Of a stretch of 64,000 nt of DNA, positions 8,211-16,281 are shown in pieces. The DNA comes from Myxococcus dinghuensis (GTDB lineage Bacteria; Myxococcota; Myxococcia; Myxococcales; Myxococcaceae). Each line of letters starts with the position of its first letter. Within the stretch, counting starts at the first letter, position 1. Location of the stretch: contig NZ_JAKCFB010000009.1 of assembly GCF_024198235.1 (NCBI RefSeq), positions 230,624 to 294,623 on the forward strand, in the 5' to 3' direction. The translations under genes and the position numbers were made by a program. A model generated the notes under the pieces. It was given only the letters and a program-made list of their open reading frames with translations, had not been told where the DNA came from and searched no databases.

Positions 8211-9095
8211 TCAGGCGAGCGCGGCGGCGTCCAGGCCCGCGTCGGACATCAGGAGCGTCAGCTCCGCCTTGAGCTTGTCCTTGGCGCGGATCTCCAACTG
8301 GCGGGCGCGCTCGCGGGAGAAGCCGAAGTGGTCGCCCAGCTCGCTGAGCGTCATCTCCGAATCACCCATCACCCGGTGCTCGATGATGAAGCGCTCGCGC
8401 GGGTCCAGCCGGCGCAGGGCCTTCTGCACCAGGTCGCGGGTGAGGCCCGCCTGCTGCCGGTCCGCGACCTCGTCCTCGTGGGAGGCGGAGGAGGACTCGA
8501 CGAAGTCCAGGTGGGTGGCGTCGCCGTCCTCGCCCACGGGGGCGTCGAGCGACAGGTCGCGGCCGCCCATGCGCTGCTCCATCTCGCGCACCTCGGAGGC
8601 CTTCACGTTCAGCTTCCGGGCGATCTCCTCCGCGTTGACGATGCTCGCGTCACCGGCGCCCATGCGCTCCAATTCGCGGCGCGTCCGGGCCAGGCTGAAG
8701 AAGAGGCGGCGCTGCGCCTGCGTCGTGCCCAGCTTCACCAGGCTCCAGTTGCGCAGGATGCAGTTCTGGATGTACGCGCGGATCCACCAGACCGCGTAGG
8801 AGATGAGCCGGATGCCCTTGTCCGGGTCGAACTTCTGCACCGCCTTCATCAGGCCGATGTTCGCCTCCTGGATGAGGTCGGACATCTTCAGGCCGTAGGA
8901 GCGGTACTCGTAGGCCACCTTCACCACGAAGCGCAGGTTGGACGTCACCAACTGGTGGCCCGCCATCAGGTCGCCCTTGCGGAAGCGCCGCGACAGCTCC
9001 TGCTCCTCCGGCTGCGTCAGCAGCGGGTACTGGTTGATCTCCGAGAGGTACGTGGAGAGGGAGTCCGGGGAAGAGGTGTGGGAGGAGTCCTGCAT
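8211..9095 (-). CDS. rpoH: RpoH-type (sigma-32 family) RNA polymerase sigma factor, 294 aa
   Basis: A 294-residue alternative sigma factor. The start used is the ATG at 9095 ([17 protein letters not shown]), which removes a basic upstream stretch unlike the family. Region 1.2 ([22 protein letters not shown]), region 2 ([47 protein letters not shown]), the RpoH-box-like [19 protein letters not shown], and region 4 with a HTH ([21 protein letters not shown]) are all present. Family members direct heat-shock or, in Myxococcus xanthus, developmental genes (SigB/SigC belong to this group). Myxobacteria have several paralogues, so the exact orthologue is uncertain. The next gene on the strand is the eCIS, but a terminator separates them. 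Confidence 0.88.
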   Translation of the reverse strand: MQDSSHTSSPDSLSTYLSEINQYPLLTQPEEQELSRRFRKGDLMAGHQLVTSNLRFVVKVAYEYRSYGLKMSDLIQEANIGLMKAVQKFDPDKGIRLISYAVWWIRAYIQNCILRNWSLVKLGTTQAQRRLFFSLARTRRELERMGAGDASIVNAEEIARKLNVKASEVREMEQRMGGRDLSLDAPVGEDGDATHLDFVESSSASHEDEVADRQQAGLTRDLVQKALRRLDPRERFIIEHRVMGDSEMTLSELGDHFGFSRERARQLEIRAKDKLKAELTLLMSDAGLDAAALA

Positions 9096-9421
9096 GGCGT
9101 CTCTCGGGGAAGGGGGACGTTGAGCGCCGCGTCGTCGCGGCACGGGCAGGCTCCTTCGCAATGCGCATGCCATGGACCCTCGAATGCGTTCCCAAGTGAA
9201 TACGCGCATTTGCATCAGCGGGAGGGGGTGCTTATGGGTGCAGCCCTTTCCTTTTTACAGGGGGGCCTCCGAAGACTCTTCCGGATGTCGGCCCGCGAAC
9301 GCGCCGGGGCCGCCCGGGCGCGGGCCGCCGGACGAGCCCCTGGCTGTGTGCCCACCTCCTCCGCTCGCCCGCATCGTCCCCACCTTGGTGGACCTGCACC
9401 TCGGGGCCAGGGAGACGAATC

Positions 9422-9877
9422 ATGGTGGACGTGTTCCGACTCCTCGCGGTGTCGGCGGTGGTGATGGGGGCGTCGCAGACGATTGCTCGCGAGCGCATCT
9501 TCGCCCCCTTCCGCGAGCGGCTGGGTGGGCGGGACACGTGGTGGGGCTACCTGGTGTCGTGCCCCTACTGCGTCTCCCACTACGTGGCCTTCCTGCTGGT
9601 GCCGTTGACGGGGACGTACGGCGTCGACGTGGTGGTGGGCGGCTGGCCCGGGCTCGTGCTGCGCTGGTTCCTGTCGTCGCTGCTGGTCACCGTCGTCGCG
9701 GCCTTCTTCCGCGTCCTCTTCTGGTTCGTGGACGAGAGCCAGGGGCTGGTGCGGCGGCGGCAGAAGACGGAGGACGAGGAGACCGCGACGCGGCGGCTCG
9801 TGCGGCGGCGGGTGGAGCGCAAGGTCGCCGCCGAGGACGGGGGGCCGTTGCCGCCCCCGCCGCCCTCGCCCCATTGA
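9422..9877 (+). CDS. DUF1360-family small membrane protein, 151 aa
   Basis: A 151-residue protein with an N-terminal hydrophobic helix, a conserved WWGYLVSCPYCVSHYVAF segment with a CPYC pair at residues 47-50, then two further hydrophobic stretches (about 78-105) and a charged, Arg/Pro-rich tail. The W-G-x-x-x-x-C-P-Y-C-x-S-x-x pattern is that of DUF1360, described in Bacillus as sporulation-associated membrane proteins; biochemical function unknown. GGGAG is placed about 8 nt before the ATG. It is a single gene between the divergent sigma gene and the hydrolase gene. Confidence 0.75.
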   Translation: MVDVFRLLAVSAVVMGASQTIARERIFAPFRERLGGRDTWWGYLVSCPYCVSHYVAFLLVPLTGTYGVDVVVGGWPGLVLRWFLSSLLVTVVAAFFRVLFWFVDESQGLVRRRQKTEDEETATRRLVRRRVERKVAAEDGGPLPPPPPSPH

Positions 9878-10058
9878 GGCGGCGCGAGGGGCCCGCTTCT
9901 CCTGTCATTCCAGGCGGTTCCGCCCCCTCCCCGGGAGGCGCCGCCACCGAGGGTGAAAGGAAACGCGTACATCGGCTCACCCGGGACGCAACTTCGGCCC
10001 GTCTGGTGAGAAAATGGAGTCAAACGCCCAGCACCCCCATGGGCGGGAGCCCTTCCGC

Positions 10059-11006
10059 ATGAGCACCATCGACCGTAGCCGCAACGCTGTTGCCCCCACC
10101 ACGACGCGCGCCGCCTCGACTGCCTCGCTGAAGAACCCGGTGAGCGGGGTGGTGGACGCGGTGAAGAACGGGGTGTCCGAGGGCGCCCGCCTCCTGGAGA
10201 TGGGCAAGGACATCTTCCAGTCCACCCACGTGGCGGAGCTCAAGAAGCTCTTCGGCGGCGACACGAAGCCGGACCGGGTGAACGACGGCAAGTTCGTGGG
10301 CGCCAAGGGGCAGACCTTCCCGCCCGGCACCGCGCTGAAGGACATCCCGGGCGTCACGCCCGCCAACAACCCCAACCCGTCGAAGACCGTCCTCTACGTC
10401 AACGGCATCCTCACGCCGCTGGCCACGCAGCAGCACGAGATGCAGGCGGTGGCGGACAAGTCCGGCGCGCGCGTGGTGGGCATCCACAACGCGACGCAGG
10501 GCGCGGTGGCGGACCTGGCCCAGTGCCTGACGGACAAGCTGGACAAGGGCAAGAACCCCGCGGTGGACACGCTGGCGGACACCGTCTACGGCGAGCTGAA
10601 GGCGGGCCGCGAGGTGCACCTGATGGGCTACAGCCAGGGTGGCCTCATCACCGCCCGCGCGCTGTTCGACGTGCAGCGCCGCCTGCGCGTGGAGGACGGC
10701 ATGTCCTCCGCGCAGGTGGAGAAGCTGATGGGCAAGCTGAGCGTGGAGACGTTCGGCGCGGCGTCCACGCGCTACCCGGACGGCCCCAAGTACGTGCACT
10801 ACGTCAACAACGCGGACGTCGTCCCCACGCTGACGGGCCTGGGCGGCAGCTTCGACCCGCTCGCCTTCGCGAAGGACGCGGGCAAGGGCGCGGTGGTGCA
10901 CCGCTTCACCGACGGCGGGCTCAACCCCGTCGCCAACCACATGCTGGACTCGCTGTACCTGAAGCACCGCGTGTCCTTCGAGGACGCCCGCGCCGGCAAG
11001 TTCTAG
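10059..11006 (+). CDS. Signal-less alpha/beta hydrolase (lipase-like), candidate effector, 315 aa
   Basis: A 315-residue protein from the ATG at 10059, which has GGGAG upstream; an in-frame ATG at 10014 is a possible alternative. Residues 1-25 are low-complexity and Ser/Thr/Ala-rich. The catalytic fold begins at VLYVNGILTP (about 111-120). The nucleophile elbow GYSQGG puts Ser at 192; plausible partners are Asp253 (NNADVVP) and His294 (VANHMLD), giving a Ser-Asp-His order. No signal peptide or membrane anchor is visible, so secretion would need a dedicated machine. Substrate unknown. It lies 2.4 kb from the eCIS start but on the other strand, and no immunity gene is adjacent. Effector status is a guess; a cytoplasmic esterase is equally possible. 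Confidence 0.75.
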   Translation: MSTIDRSRNAVAPTTTRAASTASLKNPVSGVVDAVKNGVSEGARLLEMGKDIFQSTHVAELKKLFGGDTKPDRVNDGKFVGAKGQTFPPGTALKDIPGVTPANNPNPSKTVLYVNGILTPLATQQHEMQAVADKSGARVVGIHNATQGAVADLAQCLTDKLDKGKNPAVDTLADTVYGELKAGREVHLMGYSQGGLITARALFDVQRRLRVEDGMSSAQVEKLMGKLSVETFGAASTRYPDGPKYVHYVNNADVVPTLTGLGGSFDPLAFAKDAGKGAVVHRFTDGGLNPVANHMLDSLYLKHRVSFEDARAGKF

Positions 11007-11042
11007 CGCGGGGTCCGTCGTCGCCCCTGTGGCCGCGCGTGT

Positions 11043-11222
11043 TCAGCGGCCCGGGGGCTTCAGGTCCGCGGGGAGCCCTCCCGTCCTGGGCGGGCGCTCC
11101 AGCGCGCCCGGTCGTTCCAGCGAGGTGGGGGTGCCCGCGTCCTGGGGGGCCACCTTGGGTGCGTCGTCCGAGCAGGCACACAGCGACAGCGCCCCTGCGA
11201 GCGCGATGACGTAGCGGAGCAT
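11043..11222 (-). CDS. Small lipoprotein, 59 aa
   Basis: A 59-residue ORF starting MLRYVIALAGALSLCACSDD: a short basic start, a hydrophobic core and a lipobox-like LCAC, giving a mature lipoprotein of about 40 residues rich in Pro, Arg and Gly. It begins 14 nt after the stop of the YcnI-like gene and is preceded by GAGGGAACC, so it is probably the second gene of that transcript. Nothing in the mature part suggests a fold or ligand; it may tether or assist the copper protein. Confidence 0.65.
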   Translation of the reverse strand: MLRYVIALAGALSLCACSDDAPKVAPQDAGTPTSLERPGALERPPRTGGLPADLKPPGR

Positions 11223-11236
11223 GGTTCCCTCGGGGC

Positions 11237-11950
11237 TCAGTACTTGACCCAGATTTCCGTGCCCGGGTGGATCTCCGTCAGCACGCCCGTGTCCTTCTCC
11301 GTCTCGATGAGGCCCTTCGTCACGGGGTTGGCGCTGTAGGCCTTGTCGCCGGCCCAGACGATGAGCGCGTCGTTGAAGACGCTCAGGTCGTGGACGTGCT
11401 CGTTCACCGTGTACTTGTTCCAGCCCGGCGAGCGCGCCGGCAGCAGGAACACGGATGGCGCGGGCTCGGGCTCCGTCGTGGTGCCGGAGTCGGAGCCGTG
11501 GTCGTGGCCGGACGAGGTGCCCACCCACTCCACCGTCAGCTCCTTGCCCGTGGCGTCCAGGCACGTCTGGGTGGTGGGGAAGAACAGCGTGGTGAAGGGC
11601 TTGTCCGGCAGGCGGGCGCGCAGCGCCACGCGGTGGAAGTGCGTGTCGGCGGGCAGCACCTCGCTGGTGGCGGCGCGCGTCCAGACGATGGCCGTCACCG
11701 TGCCGTTGGCGTCCTTCTCCAGGGTGGCCTTGCCGAAGACGGAGTCCAGCGGGCGCACGCCGCCGAGGCCCTCCGGGAGGGTGACCTTCAGCCGGTACGT
11801 GTCCGAGCCGGAGCAGCCGTGGCCCACCGTGAGCTGGATTTCGGCGGTGGTGTTCGCATAGGCGGGGCCGGAGGCGGCGACGTGGGCCTGCGCGGACGTG
11901 GCGGCGAGCGCGCCCGCGAGCGCGAGCAGCGTGGGGATGGACAGCTTCAT
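11237..11950 (-). CDS. YcnI-like DUF1775 copper-binding exported protein, 237 aa
   Basis: From the ATG at 11950 the protein starts with a signal peptide (MKLSIPTLLALAGALAATSA, cleavage expected after AQA at 22), so the mature protein would begin with His23 in HVAASGPAYANTTAEIQL. An N-terminal His after signal cleavage is the hallmark of YcnI, where that residue and a Trp/Glu pair coordinate Cu(II). The body matches DUF1775 (RPLDSVFGKATLE, FFPTTQTC). A His-rich insertion (SSGHDHGSDSG, about 160-170) could add metal ligands. YcnI is usually coupled to copper importers such as CopCD/YcnJ; none is adjacent here, only a small lipoprotein gene. Confidence 0.82.
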   Translation of the reverse strand: MKLSIPTLLALAGALAATSAQAHVAASGPAYANTTAEIQLTVGHGCSGSDTYRLKVTLPEGLGGVRPLDSVFGKATLEKDANGTVTAIVWTRAATSEVLPADTHFHRVALRARLPDKPFTTLFFPTTQTCLDATGKELTVEWVGTSSGHDHGSDSGTTTEPEPAPSVFLLPARSPGWNKYTVNEHVHDLSVFNDALIVWAGDKAYSANPVTKGLIETEKDTGVLTEIHPGTEIWVKY

Positions 11951-12088
11951 GGCGTGGACCTCCTGGAATTCCGTGTCCACCGCCACGTACCAGAGGCCTC
12001 ACGCGCCATCGATGCGGCCAAATGCCGCAGCGTCACGTGGAGGGGTGTCTCCAGGGGCCCTTGACGTGTCCGGTTCCGCGCGCTCGCG

Positions 12089-13378
12089 TCACCACAGCCC
12101 GTGCTCGCGCAGGAGCGCGCCCAGGGGGCGGGTGCCCTGGCGGTGCGCCGCGAAGAGGGCCCGCGTCGTCTCCCGGGTGGGGTGGCTCCAGCGGATGCGC
12201 TCGCGCCCCGCGTGGTTCTCCAGCCGGCAGAGGACGAGCGCGGCGCGCAGCGCCTCCTCGGAGTCGAACGCCGGGTGCTCGAGCGGGAGCGGGTGGTGGC
12301 TGGCGAGGAACACCTGCCGCGCGCCCAGCTCGCCCAGGCACGCCTCCACCAGCCGGGGATGCAGGCCGTTGGCGGGCTCGTCGAGGAGGGCGAAGTCGCC
12401 GTTGACGTCCAGGTAGTACAGCAGGGACAGCAGCCGCTTGTGGCCGAAGCCCAGCGCCTCGTGCGTCAGCGTCCGCCCGTCGCGCCGGGTGAAGTGGAAG
12501 CCGAAGCCGCCGAAGCCCACTCGCCCGCCGTTCTCGAAGGACTGCTTCTCCAGCACCTCCACGCGGAAGCGCCCGGCCTCGAAGCCCGCGAGCCGCACGA
12601 AGCGCGCGAGGAAGCTCGTCTCCAGCGCGTCGTGGCGCAGCTCCAGCGCGCCCGACGGCGTCTCCTGCTCCACGCGCTCGCGCAGCCAGGCGGGCATCCA
12701 GGAGGGCAGGGCCATCAACCCCAGCGGGAAGACGTCGCCGTCGTGCGCCTCCATGGCGTAGCGGATGGCGCCGATGCGCTCGAACATGCCCAGCGACTCG
12801 TCGAAGCGCTGGGGCGCCAGCAGGAAGGTCCGGCGCAGCAGGTCCTTCAGGCGCTCCTTCACGCCCGCGTCGATGTACTGCGCCGTCATGAACAGCAGCG
12901 TCCACACCGAGCGGTCCAGGAGCGACCAGTGCATGGCGCGGGACCAGACGCGCTCGCCGTCCACCTTGCAGTCGAGCCCCTCGTCGTCCGCGCGCATCAC
13001 CAGGTGCGTCGCGGGAGCGCTCCACCGCAGCTCCAGCTCGATGCGGGGCCGCAAGAGCGGGGCGGGGCCGGAGGGGCGCAGCGGGAGCAGCGCCGCGCCC
13101 TGCCGCTCGGCCGCCTCCGGCCCGGGCTCCGTGTCCGAATCGTTGCGTGCGTAGACGCGCAGCTTCATGCCCGGGAAGTCGAGCGTGTACTCCAGGGCGA
13201 ACGGCTCCTGGATGAGGCCGGAGAAGTCCGACGCGAGGACGCGCGAGCACAGCTCCAACAGCGTGGTCCTCCCGGTGCCGTTCTCCCCCAGGACGAGGTT
13301 GAGGGACGGGCCCGGGGTCAGCTCGGTGCCGGGGACGATGTCGCGGTAGTGGTGGACGGTGAGGCGGGTGAGCTTCAT
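12089..13378 (-). CDS. AAA15/RecF-SMC-like ATPase with an altered Walker A motif, 429 aa
   Basis: A 429-residue stand-alone ATPase of the AAA15/AAA21 type. It begins MKLTRLTVHHYRDIVPGTEL, the classic opening in which the N-terminal strand leads to the P-loop. The P-loop reads GENGTGRTT (31-39): the lysine expected before the first Thr is Arg37. The ABC-like signature region (ALGFGHKRLLSLLYYLD) and Walker B (FALLDEPANGLHP) are intact, followed by the switch His in ASHHPL. Relatives act as overcoming-lysogenization (OLD)-like or anti-phage ATPases or in DNA repair. No nuclease or Toprim domain is fused and no partner gene is adjacent, so function is open. It is divergent from the DUF2911 gene. 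Confidence 0.82.
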   Translation of the reverse strand: MKLTRLTVHHYRDIVPGTELTPGPSLNLVLGENGTGRTTLLELCSRVLASDFSGLIQEPFALEYTLDFPGMKLRVYARNDSDTEPGPEAAERQGAALLPLRPSGPAPLLRPRIELELRWSAPATHLVMRADDEGLDCKVDGERVWSRAMHWSLLDRSVWTLLFMTAQYIDAGVKERLKDLLRRTFLLAPQRFDESLGMFERIGAIRYAMEAHDGDVFPLGLMALPSWMPAWLRERVEQETPSGALELRHDALETSFLARFVRLAGFEAGRFRVEVLEKQSFENGGRVGFGGFGFHFTRRDGRTLTHEALGFGHKRLLSLLYYLDVNGDFALLDEPANGLHPRLVEACLGELGARQVFLASHHPLPLEHPAFDSEEALRAALVLCRLENHAGRERIRWSHPTRETTRALFAAHRQGTRPLGALLREHGLW

Positions 13379-13487
13379 GTCGCGGTCCTCGCTCGCCAGC
13401 CTGGCCTCCCGCGTCGCGGACGGGAATACCCGCGTCGCTGGAGTGTCCTGTTTGCCTCCCGCGTCATGCGGGCGTCATCGCGAAGCG

Positions 13488-13515
13488 TTTGGTGGGGCCC
13501 TGTCGCGTCTATACA
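13488..13515 (+). promoter_or_regulatory. Candidate promoter of the DUF2911 gene
   Basis: TTTGGT (13488-13493), 16-nt spacer, TATACA (13510-13515). The -10 is good and the -35 weak. It lies about 60 bp before the start of the DUF2911 gene in the 195-bp divergent region shared with the ATPase gene. Confidence 0.4.
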
Positions 13516-13573
13516 CTCCGCCCGCCTTTTCCCACCCCCTTCGATACTCGGTTGAAAGGAAGAAGTGAGGACG

Positions 13574-14419
13574 ATGAAGAACACTGCCCTCGGATGTCTG
13601 TTGTCGGCGCTCGTGGCCCTGGTGGCCGCGCCCGCCTCGGCCCAGCTCGAGCTGCCCGCCGCGAGCCCCTCCGCCAAGGTCATGCAGGAGGTGGGCGTCA
13701 CTGAAATCTCCATCGACTATTCCAGCCCCGGCGTGAAGGGCCGGAAGGTCTGGGGCGACCTGGTGCCCTGGGACAAGCCGTGGCGCTCCGGCGCGAACGG
13801 GGCCACCAAGATCACCTTCAGCCACGACGTGACGTTCGGCGGCAAGCCCGTGCCCGCCGGCACCTACTCCATCGTCACGCTCCCGTCCGCGAAGGGCTGG
13901 AAGGTGATGCTGAACAAGGAGCTGGGCCTGTGGGCCACGCCGGCGCCGTACACGCCGGCCAACGACGTGGCCACCGTCGCCGCGACGACCTCCGCCATCC
14001 CCTCGCGCGAGCGCCTGGCGTTCGTGTTCAGCAACACCACGGATGACGCCACCTCGCTGGACCTGGAGTGGGAGAAGCTGAAGGTGTCCGTGCCCATCAA
14101 GGTGGACACCGCCGCGCTGGCCAAGGCCAACATCGACAAGGCCGTCGAGGGCTCCTGGCGGGTGAACGCGAACGCGGCGCGCTACGTCGCGGACACGCTG
14201 AAGGACTACCCCACGGCGCTGAAGTACGCGGACGCGTCCGTGGCCATCCAGTCCACCTGGTTCAACCAGTGGATCCGCGCGGACATCCTCGCGCGCTCCG
14301 GCAACTACGCGGAGGCCCGCAAGGCCGCGCAGGCCGCGTGGGACCTGGGTGACAAGGACCCGGGCTTCTTCTTCCGCAACCAGGTCTCCAAGGCCCTGGC
14401 GGACTGGAAGACGAAGTAG
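13574..14419 (+). CDS. Exported DUF2911-family protein, 281 aa
   Basis: From the ATG at 13574, a signal peptide of about 24 residues ends at APASAQ. The DUF2911 core follows (VTEISIDYSSPGVKGRKVWG, PWDKPWRSGANGATKITFS, PVPAGTYSIVTLP), typical of this periplasmic family found in Bacteroidetes and myxobacteria. The last ~90 residues look like helical TPR-type repeats (YPTALKYADASVAIQ, GNYAEARKAAQAAWDLGD). Function unknown for the family. GGAAGAAGTGAGG lies upstream; the longer start at 13565 would add only three residues. Single-gene unit, with a hairpin after the stop shared with the convergent LysR gene. Confidence 0.85.
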   Translation: MKNTALGCLLSALVALVAAPASAQLELPAASPSAKVMQEVGVTEISIDYSSPGVKGRKVWGDLVPWDKPWRSGANGATKITFSHDVTFGGKPVPAGTYSIVTLPSAKGWKVMLNKELGLWATPAPYTPANDVATVAATTSAIPSRERLAFVFSNTTDDATSLDLEWEKLKVSVPIKVDTAALAKANIDKAVEGSWRVNANAARYVADTLKDYPTALKYADASVAIQSTWFNQWIRADILARSGNYAEARKAAQAAWDLGDKDPGFFFRNQVSKALADWKTK

Positions 14420-14434
14420 TCGTCGTGGGACGTG

Positions 14435-14471
14435 CACCGGGTGGCCCGCTCGCGCGTGTCGCCGCCCGGTG
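14435..14471. terminator. Possible bidirectional hairpin between convergent genes
   Basis: CACCGGG (14435-14441) and CCCGGTG (14465-14471) form a 7-bp stem around a GC-rich loop, in the 65-nt gap where the DUF2911 gene and the LysR gene end facing each other. No T-tract on either side, so termination efficiency is uncertain. Confidence 0.35.
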
Positions 14472-14484
14472 TCGCCGCCCTGGC

Positions 14485-15366
14485 TCACAGCGGGGCCAGG
14501 AAGCGGCGGATGTGGCCGAGCACCTCGCGAATCTTGGGTATCTCGGACAGGGCCTCGGGGATGCTGATGCTCACCGGGCGCTCGCGGCCCACGTCGTCCG
14601 GCAGCACGGGGACGAGGGGCTCGGGGACGTCGGGGTCGGGCAGGTCGACGCTGGGAATCAGCGCGATGCCCGCGCCCGCGAGGCAGCAGGTGCGCACCAG
14701 GTGGATGTCCGTGGCCACGAGCGTGGGCTCCACGGTGAAGCGCGAGCCGCCCGTCCGGGGCCAGCTCCGCGGGTCCTCGCCCGGTGCCTCCCACGTCAGG
14801 AGCTCGTGGTCGCGCAGCGCCTCCACGGAGGTGGGGGTGCCCCGTTGGCGGAGGTACTCCGGGCTGGCGTAGAGCCGCTCCTTCACGCGCATCAGCACGT
14901 AGGTGAGCCAGGGGCCCTTGGGCAGGCTCTCACCGAACTGGAGGGCCATGTCCACGTCCTCGAGGGACTCGGCCAGCGGGTCGTCGCTGAAGCGGGCGTG
15001 CACGCGCAGCTGGGGGTAGCTGGCGCGCAGGAGGGTGAAGAGGGGCGCGAGCAGGTGGGGCGGCAGGCCCACCGGGAGGACCAGGCGCAGCACGCCGGAG
15101 GGCTCGCGGCCCACCTCGCGGATGGAGCTCAGGAGCGCGTTGGTCTCCTGCATCATGACGCGCCCGCGCCGCGCGAGCACCGAACCGGCCTCCGTGAGCA
15201 CGATGCCGGTGCTGGTGCTCTTGAGGAGGGGGACGCCCGCGCGGGCCTCCAGGGCCTCCACCCGCCGGCGCAGCGTCGTGCGCGACACGCCCAGGGTGTC
15301 CGCCGCGGCGAGGAAAGACCCCGTCTCCACGACGTCGAGAAAGGCGCGCAGCTCTTCCAGGTCCAT
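14485..15366 (-). CDS. LysR-family transcriptional regulator, 293 aa
   Basis: A 293-residue LysR-type regulator. The winged HTH occupies residues 1-60 (MDLEELRAFLDVVETGSFLAAADTLGVSRTTLRRRVEALE), and the effector-binding domain runs from about 90 (GVLRLVLPVGLPPHLLAPL) to the end. LysR proteins usually control a divergent neighbour, but the gene upstream is on the same strand and ends 108 nt away, so no target is obvious. The DNA-binding part has RTTLRRRVEALEARAG where most relatives have a shorter, less Arg-rich recognition stretch. Ligand unknown. Confidence 0.9.
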   Translation of the reverse strand: MDLEELRAFLDVVETGSFLAAADTLGVSRTTLRRRVEALEARAGVPLLKSTSTGIVLTEAGSVLARRGRVMMQETNALLSSIREVGREPSGVLRLVLPVGLPPHLLAPLFTLLRASYPQLRVHARFSDDPLAESLEDVDMALQFGESLPKGPWLTYVLMRVKERLYASPEYLRQRGTPTSVEALRDHELLTWEAPGEDPRSWPRTGGSRFTVEPTLVATDIHLVRTCCLAGAGIALIPSVDLPDPDVPEPLVPVLPDDVGRERPVSISIPEALSEIPKIREVLGHIRRFLAPL

Positions 15367-15474
15367 GCTCTGCCCTCGTCACCCCGCAGTGTAGCCGCAT
15401 CCCGGATGTGGAGAGCGCGAGGGAATGGGCCAGGGCTTCGAGGGGCCAGCGCCATCGTGGTGCCAGCTCACGTC

Positions 15475-16281
15475 TCAGAGGAGACTTCCCAGCATCCCTC
15501 CGGAGCGACCCACCTGGCGTATCGTGTCGATGAAACGCATCCGCTCCACGGGGACCGAGACATCGACGACCTCCGCTCGGGATGCTTCGAGGATGGCACG
15601 TGTCCTGGCCGTCACGTCCGCGTGAGCGCTGGGGAGCACGTATGCGATGAGGTGCGGGACTCGAGCGTGGATGCGCTCCGCGAAGAGGCTCTGCCACGCG
15701 AGAAACGTCGTGCTGATTTCACGGAGTTCGGCGTGGAGGTTCTCGCGGAACACGACGGGTTCCATCAACAGGAGGTCGCGGTCGCCCGGCACCCAGTGCG
15801 TGATCTGCGGCGTGCTGAGCGGGTTCAGCCCGAGTTCACTGCCATCGAAGCCCTTTCTCACGTACTCCTGGACACGAAAGTTGCGGAAGAATCCGTCGCC
15901 TTGCTTGTCCCGGCTCCTGGTGCGAGGTGCACGTTCGAGTTGATCCTCGGCGTTCGGGGGACGCTGCGGCAGGACGGTGGATTGGACCCAGTGCGCAGGA
16001 TTCGAAATGGACTCTGGAATCCGGACCTCGTGGTCGAGGCGGACATGGGGCCCGACCGTGGGTGGGAGCATGTCGAAACGGGTCGCTCGATCCAGCTCTT
16101 CAATCGCCATCTGCATCGCGACCCAAAGTGCCTTGCCACCCACGCAGTGCGGTCCTGGTACGTGAGGTGCGCGGGCGACCTGCACGCGTCGGTCCGCATC
16201 CCGGACGAGTGCTGCGATGGGCACCCTGGCTCCAGAGAATGGGTCGGGAAGGAACTGCACGAGTCGGTAGTGGGCGCTCAT
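15475..16281 (-). CDS. Partner protein of the HipA-like kinase (DUF3037-like N-terminus), 268 aa
   Basis: A 268-residue protein whose start overlaps the stop of the HipA-like kinase gene (ATGA, 16278-16281). It opens MSAHYRLVQFLPDPFSGARV, resembling the Y-x-V-x-x-x-P-D-x-x-x-G-E opening of DUF3037 proteins, which commonly accompany HipA-like kinases; the match is by eye and partial, and the protein is about twice the usual DUF3037 length. No signal peptide, no membrane segment. The C-terminal half is helical (LREISTTFLAWQSLFAERIH). Base composition is less GC-rich than in flanking genes. Its role is unknown; it could regulate, or be modified by, the kinase. Confidence 0.7.
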   Translation of the reverse strand: MSAHYRLVQFLPDPFSGARVPIAALVRDADRRVQVARAPHVPGPHCVGGKALWVAMQMAIEELDRATRFDMLPPTVGPHVRLDHEVRIPESISNPAHWVQSTVLPQRPPNAEDQLERAPRTRSRDKQGDGFFRNFRVQEYVRKGFDGSELGLNPLSTPQITHWVPGDRDLLLMEPVVFRENLHAELREISTTFLAWQSLFAERIHARVPHLIAYVLPSAHADVTARTRAILEASRAEVVDVSVPVERMRFIDTIRQVGRSGGMLGSLL

